This document shows, in pieces, positions 46,276-57,964 of a stretch of DNA of 64,000 bases. The DNA is taken from positions 186,001-250,000 of the forward strand of contig NZ_MASR01000002.1 in NCBI RefSeq assembly GCF_001758195.1, read 5' to 3'. The stretch comes from Pseudohongiella acticola. Lineage in GTDB: Bacteria > Pseudomonadota > Gammaproteobacteria > Pseudomonadales > Pseudohongiellaceae. Each line of letters begins with the position of its first letter. The stretch's first letter is position 1. The notes beneath the pieces are model-generated. The model did no database searches, had not been told where the DNA came from, and saw only the letters and a program-made list of their open reading frames with translations. A program made the position numbers and the translations under genes.

Positions 46276-47108
46276 TTTAATAAATCCTCCGGTCTGAATG
46301 TTAACAACAGTGAACGAAAATTGCGTTCAAACATTCGCGGCGGCATGCCCTGCAGTTCAGTAAACCGGCCCACAGCCCGCACCGCATTTTCTGCCGCGCG
46401 GTCAAAGGCGGCATCACCGCTCGACCTGACAATTTCCACATCCACCACATCGCCCGTGGGAACCAAACGAATCCTCACCACGGCTGTCATATCGTTTCTT
46501 GCACTTGGCGGACGTGACCAGTTGCGTTGCACCAGGTCGTGTATCACCGCCGTATACGCCATCGTTATTTCTGCTTCCGTTTCAGCTGCTTCACCCGCTG
46601 CGGCGGCAGCGGCCTGCGCCTGTTCTTCCTGCTGACGCTGACGTTCTGCCTCTTGCTGTCGCTGCTGCTCCAGCCGCTCCTGTTCAAGTCTTTCCTGTTC
46701 CCGTCTTTCCTGCTCCAGTCGCCGCGCCTCTTCTTCGCGACGCTGCTGCTCCTGGCGTTCACGTTCCTGGCGCAGTTGCGTTTGCCGAGCCTGTTCCTGT
46801 TGCAGTTGCTCTTGTCTGGCCTGCTCCTGCTGTTCCCGTTCCCGCTGCTCGCGCTGTTGCTGTTCGCGCTGCTGTTGTGCCCGCTCTTGCTGCTCACGCT
46901 CACGTTGCTGCTGCAGTGACTGTTGCTGCTGACGCTCGTTGCGCGCCTGCGGATTTTCCGACACCAGCAATGCCTTGACTGATGGCGGACGAATGACATC
47001 CAGCACTTCAGACTCTGCCTGCTGAAACAATAACAGCGTTCCCAGCACGACACCGTGAAGCAGTACGGCAAGAAACACTGATATCGGATAACCGTTAAAC
47101 GCAGTCAC
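46272..47108 (-). CDS. tolA: Tol-Pal system protein TolA
   Basis: 278 residues. One N-terminal membrane helix (ISVFLAVLLHGVVLGTLLLF), a long Q/R/E-rich coiled-coil domain (~50-170) with almost no alanine compared with E. coli TolA, and a C-terminal domain (AVIHDLVQRNWSRPPSARNDMTAVVRIRLVPTGDVVDVEIVRSSGD). It spans the periplasm and binds TolB/Pal. 5 bp after tolR. Confidence 0.95.
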   Translation of the reverse strand: MTAFNGYPISVFLAVLLHGVVLGTLLLFQQAESEVLDVIRPPSVKALLVSENPQARNERQQQQSLQQQREREQQERAQQQREQQQREQREREQQEQARQEQLQQEQARQTQLRQERERQEQQRREEEARRLEQERREQERLEQERLEQQRQQEAERQRQQEEQAQAAAAAAGEAAETEAEITMAYTAVIHDLVQRNWSRPPSARNDMTAVVRIRLVPTGDVVDVEIVRSSGDAAFDRAAENAVRAVGRFTELQGMPPRMFERNFRSLLLTFRPEDLLN

Positions 47109-47113
47109 AACAA

Positions 47114-47548
47114 TTATTCCAGTGGCTTGGTAACCAGGTTCGGACTTTCAACACCAGCCACCCGCAACGCTTCCATCAGGCTGATAAACGGACCGTAACT
47201 GGCACTGGCATCGCCTTCAACAAAAATCTGGATAGTCGGGTTGGCCTCAACAATGGACGCCACCTGCTGGCCAATGGTCGCCAGCGTCACCGGTGTCTGC
47301 TCATCCTGTTCGGTCACACCCAGGCTGATAAAAAACTCATTGTCCGAGGTCAATTCGATGACCAGAGTCTCGGCGTTTTCATCCATATCCATGGGTTCGG
47401 AATCAACCTGTGGCAGATCAACCCGCAGCCCCTGGGTCAGCAGGGGCGCAGTCACCATAAAAACGATCAACAACACCAGCATCACGTCAATGTAGGGAAC
47501 CACATTGATATCTGACATCGGTCTGCGTCGTTTTCTGACTATTTCCAT
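47114..47548 (-). CDS. tolR: Tol-Pal system protein TolR
   Basis: 144 residues, ExbD/TolR family. A single helix (INVVPYIDVMLVLLIVFMVTAPL) carries the conserved proton-path Asp in YIDVMLVLL. A periplasmic domain follows (VELTSDNEFFISLG.., IQIFVEGDASASYG). Forms the proton-driven motor with TolQ. Confidence 0.97.
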   Translation of the reverse strand: MEIVRKRRRPMSDINVVPYIDVMLVLLIVFMVTAPLLTQGLRVDLPQVDSEPMDMDENAETLVIELTSDNEFFISLGVTEQDEQTPVTLATIGQQVASIVEANPTIQIFVEGDASASYGPFISLMEALRVAGVESPNLVTKPLE

Positions 47549-47587
47549 CGTATTCGCTACCGTTACAAAACCCGGGACAGGGTCAGA

Positions 47588-48289
47588 TTACTTTGGTGGA
47601 CTCTGCACGCTGGCAACCTGGCGGTGCAGAATGCCGGCGAACTCTTCAGTAAACGTAATATAGTTCTGCGCAATCATGTCGACGCGACTGGAGTACCGGT
47701 TGTAGGACACAACCGCAGGAATCGCAGCAAACAGTCCCATTGCGGTCGCAATCAGCGCCTCCGCAATACCGGGCGCAACAACCTGCAACGTGGCCTGATT
47801 CTGTTCAGCAAGGCCGATAAACGAATTCATGATGCCGATGACGGTACCAAACAGGCCGATGTATGGCGTGACCGAACCCACCGTTGCCAGAAACGGCAGA
47901 TTTTTTTCCAGCTTCTCTTCTTCACGCGAGTAAGCCACCCGCATGGCGCGCTGCGCACCCGCCATGACACCTTCGGCGCTGACGCCGCCCTGCTGCCGCA
48001 GACGCATGAATTCCTTGAAACCGGCACGAAAAATATTTTCCATGCCACCGGTGGGCTGGTTTTCCTTTTGCTGGTTGCTGCCTTCGCGATACAGCTGACT
48101 CAGGTCCATTCCCGACCAGAAGCGTTTCTCAAAGCTGTACATGCCTTGATCGGCACTGCTCAATACCAGCCAGCGCTGGATGATCATGACCCAGGAGATA
48201 ACAGAGGCTACCAATAGAATCAGCATGACCAGTTGAACAGGGATCGTTGCTTCCAGTATCAGCGACCAGACACTTATCGAGCTTTCCAC
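47588..48289 (-). CDS. tolQ: Tol-Pal system protein TolQ
   Basis: 233 residues, MotA/TolQ/ExbB proton channel with three helices (IPVQLVMLILLVASVISWVMII; LATVGSVTPYIGLFGTVIGIMNSFIGL; IAEALIATAMGLFAAIPAVVSYNRYS). First visible gene of the tol run; the ybgC thioesterase gene that normally precedes tolQ is missing. Confidence 0.97.
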   Translation of the reverse strand: MESSISVWSLILEATIPVQLVMLILLVASVISWVMIIQRWLVLSSADQGMYSFEKRFWSGMDLSQLYREGSNQQKENQPTGGMENIFRAGFKEFMRLRQQGGVSAEGVMAGAQRAMRVAYSREEEKLEKNLPFLATVGSVTPYIGLFGTVIGIMNSFIGLAEQNQATLQVVAPGIAEALIATAMGLFAAIPAVVSYNRYSSRVDMIAQNYITFTEEFAGILHRQVASVQSPPK

Positions 48290-48541
48290 CAGGCACTCCC
48301 TTATCTGATTAAGTCCGAGCTTGCAAAGACAGAGTTAAAAACAGGCGGCATTATAAGTCAAATTAACCACTTAAAATACAGGGGCGAATGTCTAAAGGCT
48401 GATAAAATATGGCCAAATCATGATGAATTGTCAGTATTGTGACCGGAACGTCACTTTGAAGGCCTTTCCAGCGCCTGCCGGGAAAACGCAGAAGGAATAT
48501 TGAGCACACATACACACGCCAGAAGCCGCACCAGCCTGATG
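48290..48541. other. tolQ upstream gap without ybgC
   Basis: A 252-bp A/T-rich stretch between ruvB and tolQ. On the minus strand a TATAAT box (48350-48355) lies 61 bp before the tolQ start, with only weak -35 candidates. Too short for a ybgC gene and no fragment of one was recognised. Confidence 0.6.
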
Positions 48542-49564
48542 TCAGGACTGCACCGGCGCCGGCAGACCCAGCTGCAGATAGGCATGCGGCGTGACCATTC
48601 GACCACGGGCGGTACGCATCATGTAACCCTGCTGAATCAGGTAGGGTTCAAGCACATCCTCAATGGTATCGCGCTCTTCGCTGATGGCCGCCGCCAGACT
48701 GTCGACCCCGACCGGGCCACCACCAAATTTCTCGATCATGGTCAGCAGCAGGCGCCGGTCCATGTGATCAAAGCCATTATTGTCGATACTGAGCATATCA
48801 AGCGCCTGACCAGCGATCTCGCTGCTGATCTCGCCGGCGTGTTTTACCTCACTGAAATCGCGCACCCGGCGCAACAGGCGATTGGCGATACGTGGCGTGC
48901 CACGGGAACGACGGGCAATCTCAAAGGCACCGGACTCATCAATTTGACAGCCCAGAATGCGGGCAGACCGGGCAACAATTTCGGTCAGCTGCGGATGCGT
49001 ATAGAATTCCAGACGCTGGATGATGCCAAAACGGTCGCGCAACGGTGAGGTCAGCAGGCCGGCACGCGTGGTGGCGCCGACCAGCGTAAATGCGGGCAAT
49101 TCAAGCTTGATTGAGCGAGCAGCCGGCCCTTCACCGATCATGATATCGAGCTGGTAATCTTCCATTGCCGGGTACAAAATTTCTTCGATTGCCGGACTCA
49201 GGCGGTGTATTTCATCAATAAAGAGGACATCTCCCTCTTCCAGATTGGTCAACAGCGCAGCCAGATCACCCGCCTTTTCCAGTACCGGGCCGGAGGTGGT
49301 CTTGATGGCCACATCCAGCTCATTGGCAATGATATTGGCCAGCGTGGTCTTGCCCAGACCGGGCGGCCCGAAAATCAGCGTATGGTCCAGCGGCTCGTTG
49401 CGATTGCGGGCAGCGCTGATAAAGATATCCATCTGTGTTTTAACGTCGTCCTGACCAATATAATCCGCCAGTACCAACGGTCGGATGGCCCGATCAACGG
49501 ACTGCTCTTGTGGTGCCAACGCGGGTGATATCAGGCGGTCATTGTCAGTTGTCATCGTTGTCAC
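48542..49564 (-). CDS. ruvB: Holliday junction helicase RuvB
   Basis: 340 residues, AAA+ branch-migration motor. Walker [10 protein letters not shown], Walker [11 protein letters not shown], sensor GATTRAGLL, and the C-terminal winged-helix with [18 protein letters not shown]. It overlaps the ruvA 3' end by 4 bp. Confidence 0.98.
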   Translation of the reverse strand: MTTMTTDNDRLISPALAPQEQSVDRAIRPLVLADYIGQDDVKTQMDIFISAARNRNEPLDHTLIFGPPGLGKTTLANIIANELDVAIKTTSGPVLEKAGDLAALLTNLEEGDVLFIDEIHRLSPAIEEILYPAMEDYQLDIMIGEGPAARSIKLELPAFTLVGATTRAGLLTSPLRDRFGIIQRLEFYTHPQLTEIVARSARILGCQIDESGAFEIARRSRGTPRIANRLLRRVRDFSEVKHAGEISSEIAGQALDMLSIDNNGFDHMDRRLLLTMIEKFGGGPVGVDSLAAAISEERDTIEDVLEPYLIQQGYMMRTARGRMVTPHAYLQLGLPAPVQS

Positions 49565-50175
49565 ACCATCCCTTTCAGCGCCAGCCGGATAATTTCTTCA
49601 CTGCGCTCGATCTCCGGATTGTCCTTCAGCGTGCGAACAATCATGCGAGCCGCCTCTGCCGGTTTATAACCCAGTGCAATCAGCGCGGTTTCCGCATCCT
49701 CACTGACCGCGCTGGCGCCGCCCAACGGTGGCGGTGAACCCGGCGGCTGATTGCCATCGACGGGTGCCTGCCAGTCCTTGAGTCGATCACGCATTTCCAG
49801 CATCAGACGCTCGGCGGTCTTTTTACCAATGCCGGGGATTCGGGTCAGCGCCGACTCGTCGTCCTGCCGCACCAGACGGACAAATTCATCCGCAGTCACG
49901 CCCGACAGGATGGCCAGCGCCACTTTCGGACCCACACCACTGACCTTGATCAATGCCCGAAACAGGGATCGCTCCTGCTGCCCGTAAAAACCAAACAACA
50001 GGTGCGCATCCTCACGCACAACCAGGTGAGTATGAAGCAGCACTCCCTGCCCCGTCGCAGGTAACTGGTAAAATGTGCTCATTGGCGCCTGCAGTTCGTA
50101 TCCGACACCGTTGACATCCAGCAGCAGATCCGGCGCTCTTTTCTCTACCAGAATACCCTTTAACTGACCTATCAC
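49561..50175 (-). CDS. ruvA: Holliday junction protein RuvA
   Basis: 204 residues from a GTG at 50175 with GAGG 9 bp upstream. OB-fold ([28 protein letters not shown]), HhH motifs ([37 protein letters not shown]) and the RuvB-binding C-terminus ([16 protein letters not shown]). A degenerate LexA-box-like sequence overlaps the Shine-Dalgarno. Confidence 0.97.
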   Translation of the reverse strand: MIGQLKGILVEKRAPDLLLDVNGVGYELQAPMSTFYQLPATGQGVLLHTHLVVREDAHLLFGFYGQQERSLFRALIKVSGVGPKVALAILSGVTADEFVRLVRQDDESALTRIPGIGKKTAERLMLEMRDRLKDWQAPVDGNQPPGSPPPLGGASAVSEDAETALIALGYKPAEAARMIVRTLKDNPEIERSEEIIRLALKGMV

Positions 50176-50179
50176 GTTG

Positions 50180-50195
50180 CTGCCTCTATATACAT
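50180..50195 (-). promoter_or_regulatory. Possible weak LexA box upstream of ruvA
   Basis: On the minus strand ATGTATATAGAGGCAG matches about 12 of 16 positions of the CTGT-(AT)4-ACAG palindrome, with one good half-site. Directly upstream of the ruvA GTG. Confidence 0.3.
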
Positions 50196-50265
50196 GGCGA
50201 ATCCATCCTGAGCATTACTGGAGCGCTGTCCGCCATGAATCCATGATCACGGCGGATACAGGCGG

Positions 50266-50787
50266 TCAGCGATGAAACCGGCCGCGACTGAAATTGCGCG
50301 CCGACGCTACTTTAATCAGACTCTGTCTGGTATTAGCATGACACACTGCAATGGCCAGTGCATCTGCCGCATCGGCCTGCAACCGGCCCTGCAACCCCAA
50401 CAGCACCTTGACCATGTGCTGCACCTGCGTCTTGTCCGCAGCCCCCGAGCCGGTGACAGACTGCTTGACGGTCCTCGGCGTGTACTCAGCTACCGGCAGG
50501 TCCAGGTGCAGACAGGCCACCATCGCACTTCCCCGCGCCTGACCCAGCTTCAGCGCTGACGACACACTCTTACCCAGGAATACCTCTTCAATAGCACATT
50601 CCTCCGGCGAGTATTGCTCGACCACCTCACTGATACCACGGAAGATTTCTTTCAGACGCTGGGGGTGTTCGCCCAGGTCGGGCCTGATGCAACCACTGGC
50701 GACGTACTTCAGGCGATTTCCAACCGACTCAATAATGCCGAAGCCGGTTGCTCGCGAGCCAGGGTCTATGCCCAGGATTAATGTCAT
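50266..50787 (-). CDS. ruvC: Holliday junction resolvase RuvC
   Basis: 173 residues, RNase-H-fold endonuclease. Catalytic acidic residues: Asp in LILGIDPGSRATGFG, Glu in CAIEEVFLGKS, and the C-terminal DAADALAIAVCH pair. Located between aspS and ruvA; the yebC gene common at aspS-yebC-ruvC is missing. Confidence 0.97.
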   Translation of the reverse strand: MTLILGIDPGSRATGFGIIESVGNRLKYVASGCIRPDLGEHPQRLKEIFRGISEVVEQYSPEECAIEEVFLGKSVSSALKLGQARGSAMVACLHLDLPVAEYTPRTVKQSVTGSGAADKTQVQHMVKVLLGLQGRLQADAADALAIAVCHANTRQSLIKVASARNFSRGRFHR

Positions 50788-50881
50788 GTTCTGCCTCGGT
50801 TACACAGGAGCCCGACACTCATGCCGGGTCCGTGCAGATCATGGTGTGCGCCTTTGTAGCGGATGCGCCAGCATCACCGAT

Positions 50882-52660
50882 TCAGGCAGAAGGCGCAGCC
50901 GGTTGTTCACGCAGTCGGATATTGAGCTCTCGCAACTGCTTCGCCGATACTGGTCCCGGCGCATCAGTCAATGGGCACGCTGCCGACTGGGTTTTCGGGA
51001 AGGCGATCACTTCGCGAATAGACGTGGCCCCGGTCATCAACATGATCAGGCGGTCCAGGCCAAACGCAAGCCCCCCGTGCGGCGGGCAGCCTGACGCCAG
51101 CGCTGTCAGCAGGAACCCGAACTTTTCCTGCGCCTCTTCTTCACCGATACCCAGCAGGTCAAACACCGCACTCTGCATCTGCGGCTGGTTAATACGGATG
51201 GAGCCACCACCCAGCTCGGTGCCGTTCAAGACCATATCGTAAGCACGAGACAATGCCTGATCCGGGTTCGCGCGCAACTCCTCAGGCGTACAGGAAGGTG
51301 CTGTAAACGGATGGTGCAGGGAGTTCAGATTGCCTTCCTTGTCGCGCTCGAACATGGGGAAGTCAACCACCCACAATGGCGCCCAGCCTTCACGTACTTT
51401 GCCCAGATCGGCAGCCACTTTCAGGCGCAGTGCGCCAATGGCTTCGTTAACGATATTGGCCTTGTCGGCGCCAAAGAAAATGATGTCACCGGTTTGTGCC
51501 TGCAGGCGTTCCAGAACCTGTTTGACGACTGCTTCCGGCATAAACTTGATGATGGGCGACTGCAGTCCTTCCAGGCCGGCATTGATGTCATTGACCTTGA
51601 TCCAGGCCAGACCCTTGGCCCCGTAGATGCCCACAAATTTGGTGTAGTCGTCTATGTGTTTGCGGCTCAGCGATGCGCCGTCGGGCACACGCAGAGCAAC
51701 CACACGACTGGCCGCATCGTTGGCGGGCCCGGCAAACACTTTAAAATCCACGGCCGCCATCAGGTCGGCGATATCAGTGAATTCCAGATCGATACGCAGA
51801 TCCGGCTTGTCCGACCCGAATCGGCGCATGGCTTCGCCCCAGGTCATGCGCGGAAAATCGCCCAGCTCGGCATCCAGATGGCGTTTAAAGGTCTGGCGAA
51901 TCATCTCTTCCGTGGTCGCCATGATCTGTTCCTCGTTCATGAACGAGGTTTCGATGTCTATCTGGGTGAACTCGGGCTGTCGGTCAGCACGCAGATCCTC
52001 ATCGCGGAAACACTTGGCAATCTGATAATAACGATCCATGCCTGCCACCATCAAAATCTGCTTGAACAGCTGAGGCGATTGCGGCAGGGCAAAGAATTCG
52101 CCCGGGTGCGTGCGACTGGGTACCAGATAGTCGCGCGCGCCTTCGGGCGTGGCCCGGGTCAGAATCGGGGTTTCAATGTCCAGAAAGCCATTGTCGTCGA
52201 GATAGTTGCGAATGGTGTTGGTGACCTTGGAGCGAAAGCGCAGGCGGTCAATCATTTCCGGCCGGCGCAGGTCGATATACCGGTGACGCAAACGCACATC
52301 TTCGCTGACTGACGCATGTTCATCCAGCTGGAAAGGCGGCGTTTTGGCAGCACTGAGAACTTCCAGCTCATGTGCCAGTACTTCAATGCCACCACTGGTC
52401 AGATCTTTGTTGACCGTGCCGTCCGGGCGCGCACGCACCAGACCGGTGACCCGGACCACGAACTCGTTACGCAGGGTTTCAGCCAAAGCAAAGGTGTCGG
52501 CACGGTCAGGGTCAAACACGACCTGGCTCAATCCATCACGATCCCTTAGATCTACAAAAATGACACCGCCATGATCACGCCGACGATGGACCCAGCCACA
52601 AAGACTGACGGTTTCGCCAATCCGGGCTTCATTTAATTCTCCGCAATAGTGGCTGCGCAT
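50882..52660 (-). CDS. aspS: Aspartyl-tRNA synthetase
   Basis: 592 residues from the ATG at 52660 (an earlier in-frame start adds five). Bacterial type: OB-fold ([18 protein letters not shown]), class II core with [18 protein letters not shown], the bacterial GAD insertion domain, and motif 3 [15 protein letters not shown]. It follows fmdB by 48 bp. Confidence 0.97.
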   Translation of the reverse strand: MRSHYCGELNEARIGETVSLCGWVHRRRDHGGVIFVDLRDRDGLSQVVFDPDRADTFALAETLRNEFVVRVTGLVRARPDGTVNKDLTSGGIEVLAHELEVLSAAKTPPFQLDEHASVSEDVRLRHRYIDLRRPEMIDRLRFRSKVTNTIRNYLDDNGFLDIETPILTRATPEGARDYLVPSRTHPGEFFALPQSPQLFKQILMVAGMDRYYQIAKCFRDEDLRADRQPEFTQIDIETSFMNEEQIMATTEEMIRQTFKRHLDAELGDFPRMTWGEAMRRFGSDKPDLRIDLEFTDIADLMAAVDFKVFAGPANDAASRVVALRVPDGASLSRKHIDDYTKFVGIYGAKGLAWIKVNDINAGLEGLQSPIIKFMPEAVVKQVLERLQAQTGDIIFFGADKANIVNEAIGALRLKVAADLGKVREGWAPLWVVDFPMFERDKEGNLNSLHHPFTAPSCTPEELRANPDQALSRAYDMVLNGTELGGGSIRINQPQMQSAVFDLLGIGEEEAQEKFGFLLTALASGCPPHGGLAFGLDRLIMLMTGATSIREVIAFPKTQSAACPLTDAPGPVSAKQLRELNIRLREQPAAPSA

Positions 52661-52708
52661 ACTGTCTTCCTGCAAGGTTGTTCTGGATGTGAATTCTGGT
52701 TCGATTTT

Positions 52709-52996
52709 TCAGGCGGCGGTTCCCGATGCCGGAGCGTTACCCGAGCCTGTTTTTTTACTGCCTGCCGATGAGCTATCAGCCGCGCTGCTGTCCTGGGTGC
52801 CGTGTCGCTTGTTGCCGGTTTTGAAATCAGTTTCATACCAGCCACCCCCCTTCAGACGAAAGCTGGGGGCAGATAGCTGCTTTATCAAACCTGCCTGCTG
52901 ACAGGATGGGCAATCGGTCAGCGGCGCATCACTGAATTTCTGGATGGCTTCCAGACAGTGGCCGCACTCCTTGCATTGATAATCATAAATCGGCAT
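52709..52996 (-). CDS. FmdB-type zinc ribbon protein
   Basis: 95 residues. Zinc ribbon CxxC pairs at CKECGHCLE and CPSCQQAG, with the family MPIYDYQCKECG opening and SFRLKGGGWYETDF. A Ser/Gly/Ala/Lys tail follows. Putative regulatory protein, often paired with aspS. A TATAAT box (53119-53124, minus strand) lies upstream. Confidence 0.92.
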   Translation of the reverse strand: MPIYDYQCKECGHCLEAIQKFSDAPLTDCPSCQQAGLIKQLSAPSFRLKGGGWYETDFKTGNKRHGTQDSSAADSSSAGSKKTGSGNAPASGTAA

Positions 52997-53242
52997 AAAA
53001 ATTTAGTCTCTCTATCCGGGTGTGCGGCCTGAGCCTGTGTACGGGATTGAAATTGCGCACGTTGCCAGGCCCACGACCGATCAATTACAAAGAAAGCAGT
53101 TTCGCTCAAAAGCCGCCGATTATACCTTATATTTCCGACGTTCATCACCTGTCTTGCGGCATTAGATGCATCAATATTGCCTGCTTGCACAACACAGCCG
53201 CAAACAATTCACAAAACGGCGGACAACAGAGCCTTTCAGCAC
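52997..53242. other. Divergent gap between fmdB and the HU-like gene
   Basis: With the HU promoter this forms a 352-bp gap. On the minus strand TATAAT at 53119-53124 is a likely -10 of the fmdB-aspS run, without a clear -35. Nothing coding or repeated was recognised. Confidence 0.45.
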
Positions 53243-53271
53243 TTGCGGCAGCCCCTGCAATCCTTTATAAA
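53243..53271 (+). promoter_or_regulatory. Promoter of the HU-like gene
   Basis: A -35 TTGCGG (53243-53248) and -10 TATAAA (53266-53271) with a 17-bp spacer, giving a leader of ~70 bases. Confidence 0.6.
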
Positions 53272-53348
53272 TAACGGCTTGAGCGGTCATTTCCGCCTAC
53301 AGCGTTACGCTACGTTATCAATTCACCTCACTACACACGAGAATCAGC

Positions 53349-53714
53349 ATGGCAGCTACCAAACCAGCAGCAAAACCAGCAAGCAAAAAAACCACGGCCA
53401 TTGCCCAAAAATACACCAAAACAGCCATCCTGGCAGAAATCGCCCAGAACACCGACCTGAGCAAAAAGCAGGTTGATGCCGTCCTCAGCGAGTTGAGCGA
53501 TCTGATCGAGCGCCATATCAAAAAACGCGGCGTTGGTGAGTTCACCCTGCCCGGTCTGTTAAAGATCAAAGCCGTCAAGCGTCCGCCACAACCTGCGCGT
53601 AAAGGTGTGCCCAATCCGTTCAAGCCCGGCGAGACCATGGATATTCCGAAAAAGCCAGCCAGCACTCGCGTCAAAGTACTGCCATTGAAAAAACTGAAAG
53701 AATTCGCTCAGTAA
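53349..53714 (+). CDS. HU-like DNA-binding protein with basic N-terminal tail
   Basis: 121 residues. The first ~24 residues are a Lys/Ala/Pro/Thr tail (MAATKPAAKPASKKTT), followed by an HU-family core: helices TKTAILAEIAQNTDLSKKQVDAVLSELSDLI, then GVGEFTLPGLLKIKAVKRPP with a beta-arm. It lacks the usual GRNPQTG arm tip, having RKGVPNPFKPGETMDI, as in a divergent HU subgroup of Proteobacteria. Nucleoid-associated architectural role is inferred. Monocistronic, upstream of proS. Confidence 0.85.
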   Translation: MAATKPAAKPASKKTTAIAQKYTKTAILAEIAQNTDLSKKQVDAVLSELSDLIERHIKKRGVGEFTLPGLLKIKAVKRPPQPARKGVPNPFKPGETMDIPKKPASTRVKVLPLKKLKEFAQ

Positions 53715-53754
53715 TTTCCTGCCAGACCCAAAAAGACGCAGTAACCGGATATCA

Positions 53755-53785
53755 CCGCCGGCAGTTCTCTGAGACTTGCCGGCGG
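53755..53785. other. Hairpin between the HU-like gene and proS
   Basis: CCGCCGGCA and TGCCGGCGG pair perfectly around a 13-nt loop. There is no clear T-run, so it may be an mRNA 3'-end structure or a proS leader hairpin. Confidence 0.55.
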
Positions 53786-53829
53786 CTCTGTCCACCTGAC
53801 TCCCACCCAGAATCCACAGCAGGACCCGC

Positions 53830-55566
53830 ATGCGCACCAGTCAATATTTTATCGCCACGCTCAGAGAAACACCGGCTGACGCCGAAGTTATCAGTCATCA
53901 ACTGATGTTACGTGCGGGCATGATTCGCAAGCTTGCCAGCGGCATGTACACCTGGCTGCCGGCAGGCCTGCGTGTGCTACAGAACGTAACCGCCATCGTG
54001 CGCGAAGAGATGAACAAGGCAGGCGCCCTGGAGGTATCCATGCCGGTGGTGCAATCGGCAGAGCTGTGGCAGGAATCCGGACGCTGGGACCAGATGGGCC
54101 CCGAACTGCTCAGATTTGTGGATCGACATAACCGGGACTTCTGTCTGGGCCCTACCCATGAAGAGGTCATTACCGACCTGATTCGCAATGAATTCAATAG
54201 TTATAAACAGTTGCCCGCCAATTTTTATCAGATACAGATGAAATTCCGTGACGAGCGTCGGCCACGTTTTGGCATCATGCGCGCGCGTGAATTCCTGATG
54301 AAGGATGCATACTCGTTTCACATTGATGAAGCGTCCCTGCAGCAGACCTACGACGTCATGTTCCAGGCTTATTGCAGTATTTTTTCCCGTCTGGGGCTGG
54401 ATTATCGTCCGGTGCTGGCGGACACCGGCAACATTGGTGGCAGCACGTCACACGAATTCCACGTGCTGGCAGACTCCGGCGAAGACGACATTGTGTTCAG
54501 TTCCACCGGCGACTATGCCGCCAACATCGAACTGGCTGACGGTATTATTCCGGATCAGGCCACGATGCCGGCAGCAGCCAGCAACAAGTCTGCCAGCAAA
54601 GTGGACACCGGCGATGCCCACAGCATTGACGCGGTCGCTGAAAAACTGCAGATTCCGGCATCGAAACTGATCAAGACCCTGATCGTCAGATCTGACGATG
54701 ACAGCAACAAACATGGCCTGATTGCCTTGCTGATCCGCGGCGATCAGGAAGTGAACGAAGTCAAACTGGCCAAACTCGATGGCGTTGCCGTGCCTGTGGA
54801 GTTCGCCAGCGACGAGCAGGTCGAGTCCGTCGTCGGCTGCAAACCCGGCTGTCTGGGTCCATTGAGATTGCCGTTTCCTGTCATTGCGGATCGCAGCGTT
54901 GAGCACATGAGCGATTTTGTCTGTGGGGCCAATTCGGAAGGGTTTCATTTGACCGATGCCAACTGGGGCGAAGACTGCCATTTTGACACCGTCGCCGATC
55001 TGCGCAAGGTGAAAGAAGGCGACATCAGTCCCGATGGTAACGGCACACTATCCATCAAGCGCGGTATTGAAGTCGGCCATATATTCCAGCTGGGCACCAA
55101 ATACAGCAAGGCCATGAATGCATCAGTTCTGGATGAGAACGGAAAATCCGTGTTGATGACCATGGGCTGTTACGGTATCGGTGTCAGCCGAATCGTGGCG
55201 GCCGCCATTGAGCAGAATCACGACGACAACGGCATTATCTGGCCGGATGCAATCGCCCCTTTCCAGATTGCCATTGTGCCGCTGAATGCACACAAATCGC
55301 CGCTCGTCGTTGATGTCAGTGACCAGTTGTTACAAACCCTGGAAGCGGCTGGTTACGAGGTACTGCTGGATGACCGGGACAAAAAGACCAGCCCCGGCGT
55401 TAAATTTGCCGATATGGAACTGATGGGCATCCCCCACCGCCTGGTCGTCTCTGAACGTGGCCTGGAAAACAACCAGCTGGAATACAAATCGCGACGAGCC
55501 GCTGATCCGGAAATGGTGCCACTTGACGCGATTCTGGACTTTCTGGGCGACCGCCTGCCTCGCTGA
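53830..55566 (+). CDS. proS: Prolyl-tRNA synthetase
   Basis: 578 residues, bacterial-type class II enzyme with the YbaK-like editing domain inserted (~230-400: [14 protein letters not shown].., [26 protein letters not shown]). Motif 2 [25 protein letters not shown] and motif 3 [17 protein letters not shown] are intact. It opens the proS-yihY-arsC-wrbA-DUF2069 run. Confidence 0.97.
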   Translation: MRTSQYFIATLRETPADAEVISHQLMLRAGMIRKLASGMYTWLPAGLRVLQNVTAIVREEMNKAGALEVSMPVVQSAELWQESGRWDQMGPELLRFVDRHNRDFCLGPTHEEVITDLIRNEFNSYKQLPANFYQIQMKFRDERRPRFGIMRAREFLMKDAYSFHIDEASLQQTYDVMFQAYCSIFSRLGLDYRPVLADTGNIGGSTSHEFHVLADSGEDDIVFSSTGDYAANIELADGIIPDQATMPAAASNKSASKVDTGDAHSIDAVAEKLQIPASKLIKTLIVRSDDDSNKHGLIALLIRGDQEVNEVKLAKLDGVAVPVEFASDEQVESVVGCKPGCLGPLRLPFPVIADRSVEHMSDFVCGANSEGFHLTDANWGEDCHFDTVADLRKVKEGDISPDGNGTLSIKRGIEVGHIFQLGTKYSKAMNASVLDENGKSVLMTMGCYGIGVSRIVAAAIEQNHDDNGIIWPDAIAPFQIAIVPLNAHKSPLVVDVSDQLLQTLEAAGYEVLLDDRDKKTSPGVKFADMELMGIPHRLVVSERGLENNQLEYKSRRAADPEMVPLDAILDFLGDRLPR

Positions 55567-55629
55567 CCAGACCACCGGGCACGGCGCCAGACGCATCGCC
55601 GCTGCGCGAGGTAGCTCGACAGGAGTGAT

Positions 55630-56962
55630 ATGCAGACGAGGTCATTGCAGGAGCTGAAAGACAGGACTGACGATTTTCTCTGGGCCAGTCGCCCGGTCGA
55701 CAATCGTTGGCAGCGTGCCGGTATACGCGCACTGCAGATAGCCTACGCTGTCGCCCGGGACCTGGCACAGGGCAACCTCAGCCTGCGTGCCATGAGCCTG
55801 GTTTACTATACCGTTATCGCCTTTGTGCCGCTGCTGGCGCTGGCGTTTGCAGTACTCAAAGGTCTGGGCGTGCACAACGAGCTGGAGCCCGCCCTGCTTG
55901 GCCTGCTGCAGCCCTTCATGGGCGAATACAGCATCGAAATCGCACAGAACGTAGTCGGTTTTGTCGACAACGTCCGTGTCGATGTCCTCAGTGTGGTCAG
56001 CCTGGGGGTGTTGTTGTACACCGTGCTTACCATGATGCAGCGCATCGAGATGTCGTTTAACTTCATCTGGTCGGTCAGTCAGGCGCGCAGCATTGGCAGC
56101 CGGGTCAGTGAGTACCTGTTTGCCATCATTGTTGCGCCCCTGCTGATCCTGATTTCAGTGGGTATTGCTTCTTACGTTAATACGGTGCTGTTTGTCGGCC
56201 TGCTGGAAAGTCTGCCAACCGGCGCCATCATTCTGCAGTTTATTGCCCTGGTCACTCCCTTCCTGTTCATGTCGCTGGCCTTCGCACTGGCGTTTATTTT
56301 TATTCCCAATACTCGCGTGCGTTTCCGCTCAGCGTTTATCGGTGGCATTGTTACCACCGTGGCATGGAAGCTGATGGGCTGGATATTCCAGAATTTCATT
56401 ACCGAATATTCCGCGAATGCCGTTATTTATGCCGCATTTTTTGCCGTCATCCTGTTGATGCTGGTCATTTATCTGGGCTGGCTGATGTTGCTGATCGGTT
56501 CGTCCGTCGCGTTTTATCACCAGCACCCATCCAAAACTTATGCCGGCCGCGAGCCTCCCAAACTCAGCCTGCGACTGAAGGAGGAAGTCGATCTCACCAT
56601 TGCCTATCTGATAGTCAAACGATTCCAGCAAGGCGTTGAACCCTGGACGGTGGATGAGCTGCAGGCGTACACCCGACTGAGCCCCGCCATGGTAGAATCC
56701 GCCCTGCAGATTTTACTGGCCATTGGTTTCATCCGTGCCACCGATGAGAACCCGCCCTGCTACCTGCCGGTATCCACCGTCGACAACTGTAAACTGCATG
56801 AAATAAGACACAAAGTGCGTACATACGCCAAAGACAAGCCTGACAACCGCTCTCTGTGCGCCGAACAAATGCAGATTCGCACGCTCCTGGACGACGCCGA
56901 CGAGAGCTGGAGTGAAACCAGTGGCAATAGCACACTGACAGACCTGATAAAGAGTGAAGCCA

Positions 56963-56970
<8 letters not shown>
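55630..56970 (+). CDS. YihY/BrkB family inner-membrane protein
   Basis: 446 residues, six hydrophobic helices in the first ~300 residues (MSLVYYTVIAFVPLLALAFAV; LVFNFIWSVSQARS region; TVAWKLMGWIFQNFIT; LMLVIYLGWLMLLIGSSVAFYHQ), then a ~130-residue cytoplasmic winged-helix-like tail (DLTIAYLIVKRFQQGVEPWTVDELQAYTRLSP). The N-terminal ~30 residues are hydrophilic. Function unknown. Overlaps the arsC-like gene by 8 bp. Confidence 0.88.
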
Positions 56971-57918
<948 letters not shown>

Positions 57919-57964
57919 GCGCCCGACGTACCCGCACCCGCCACAACTACAAGAGCCTTGCACT

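Noticed and set aside
51311-52312. 333-codon open frame opposite aspS
   Set aside because: Fully inside and antisense to aspS; composition is that of a shadow frame.
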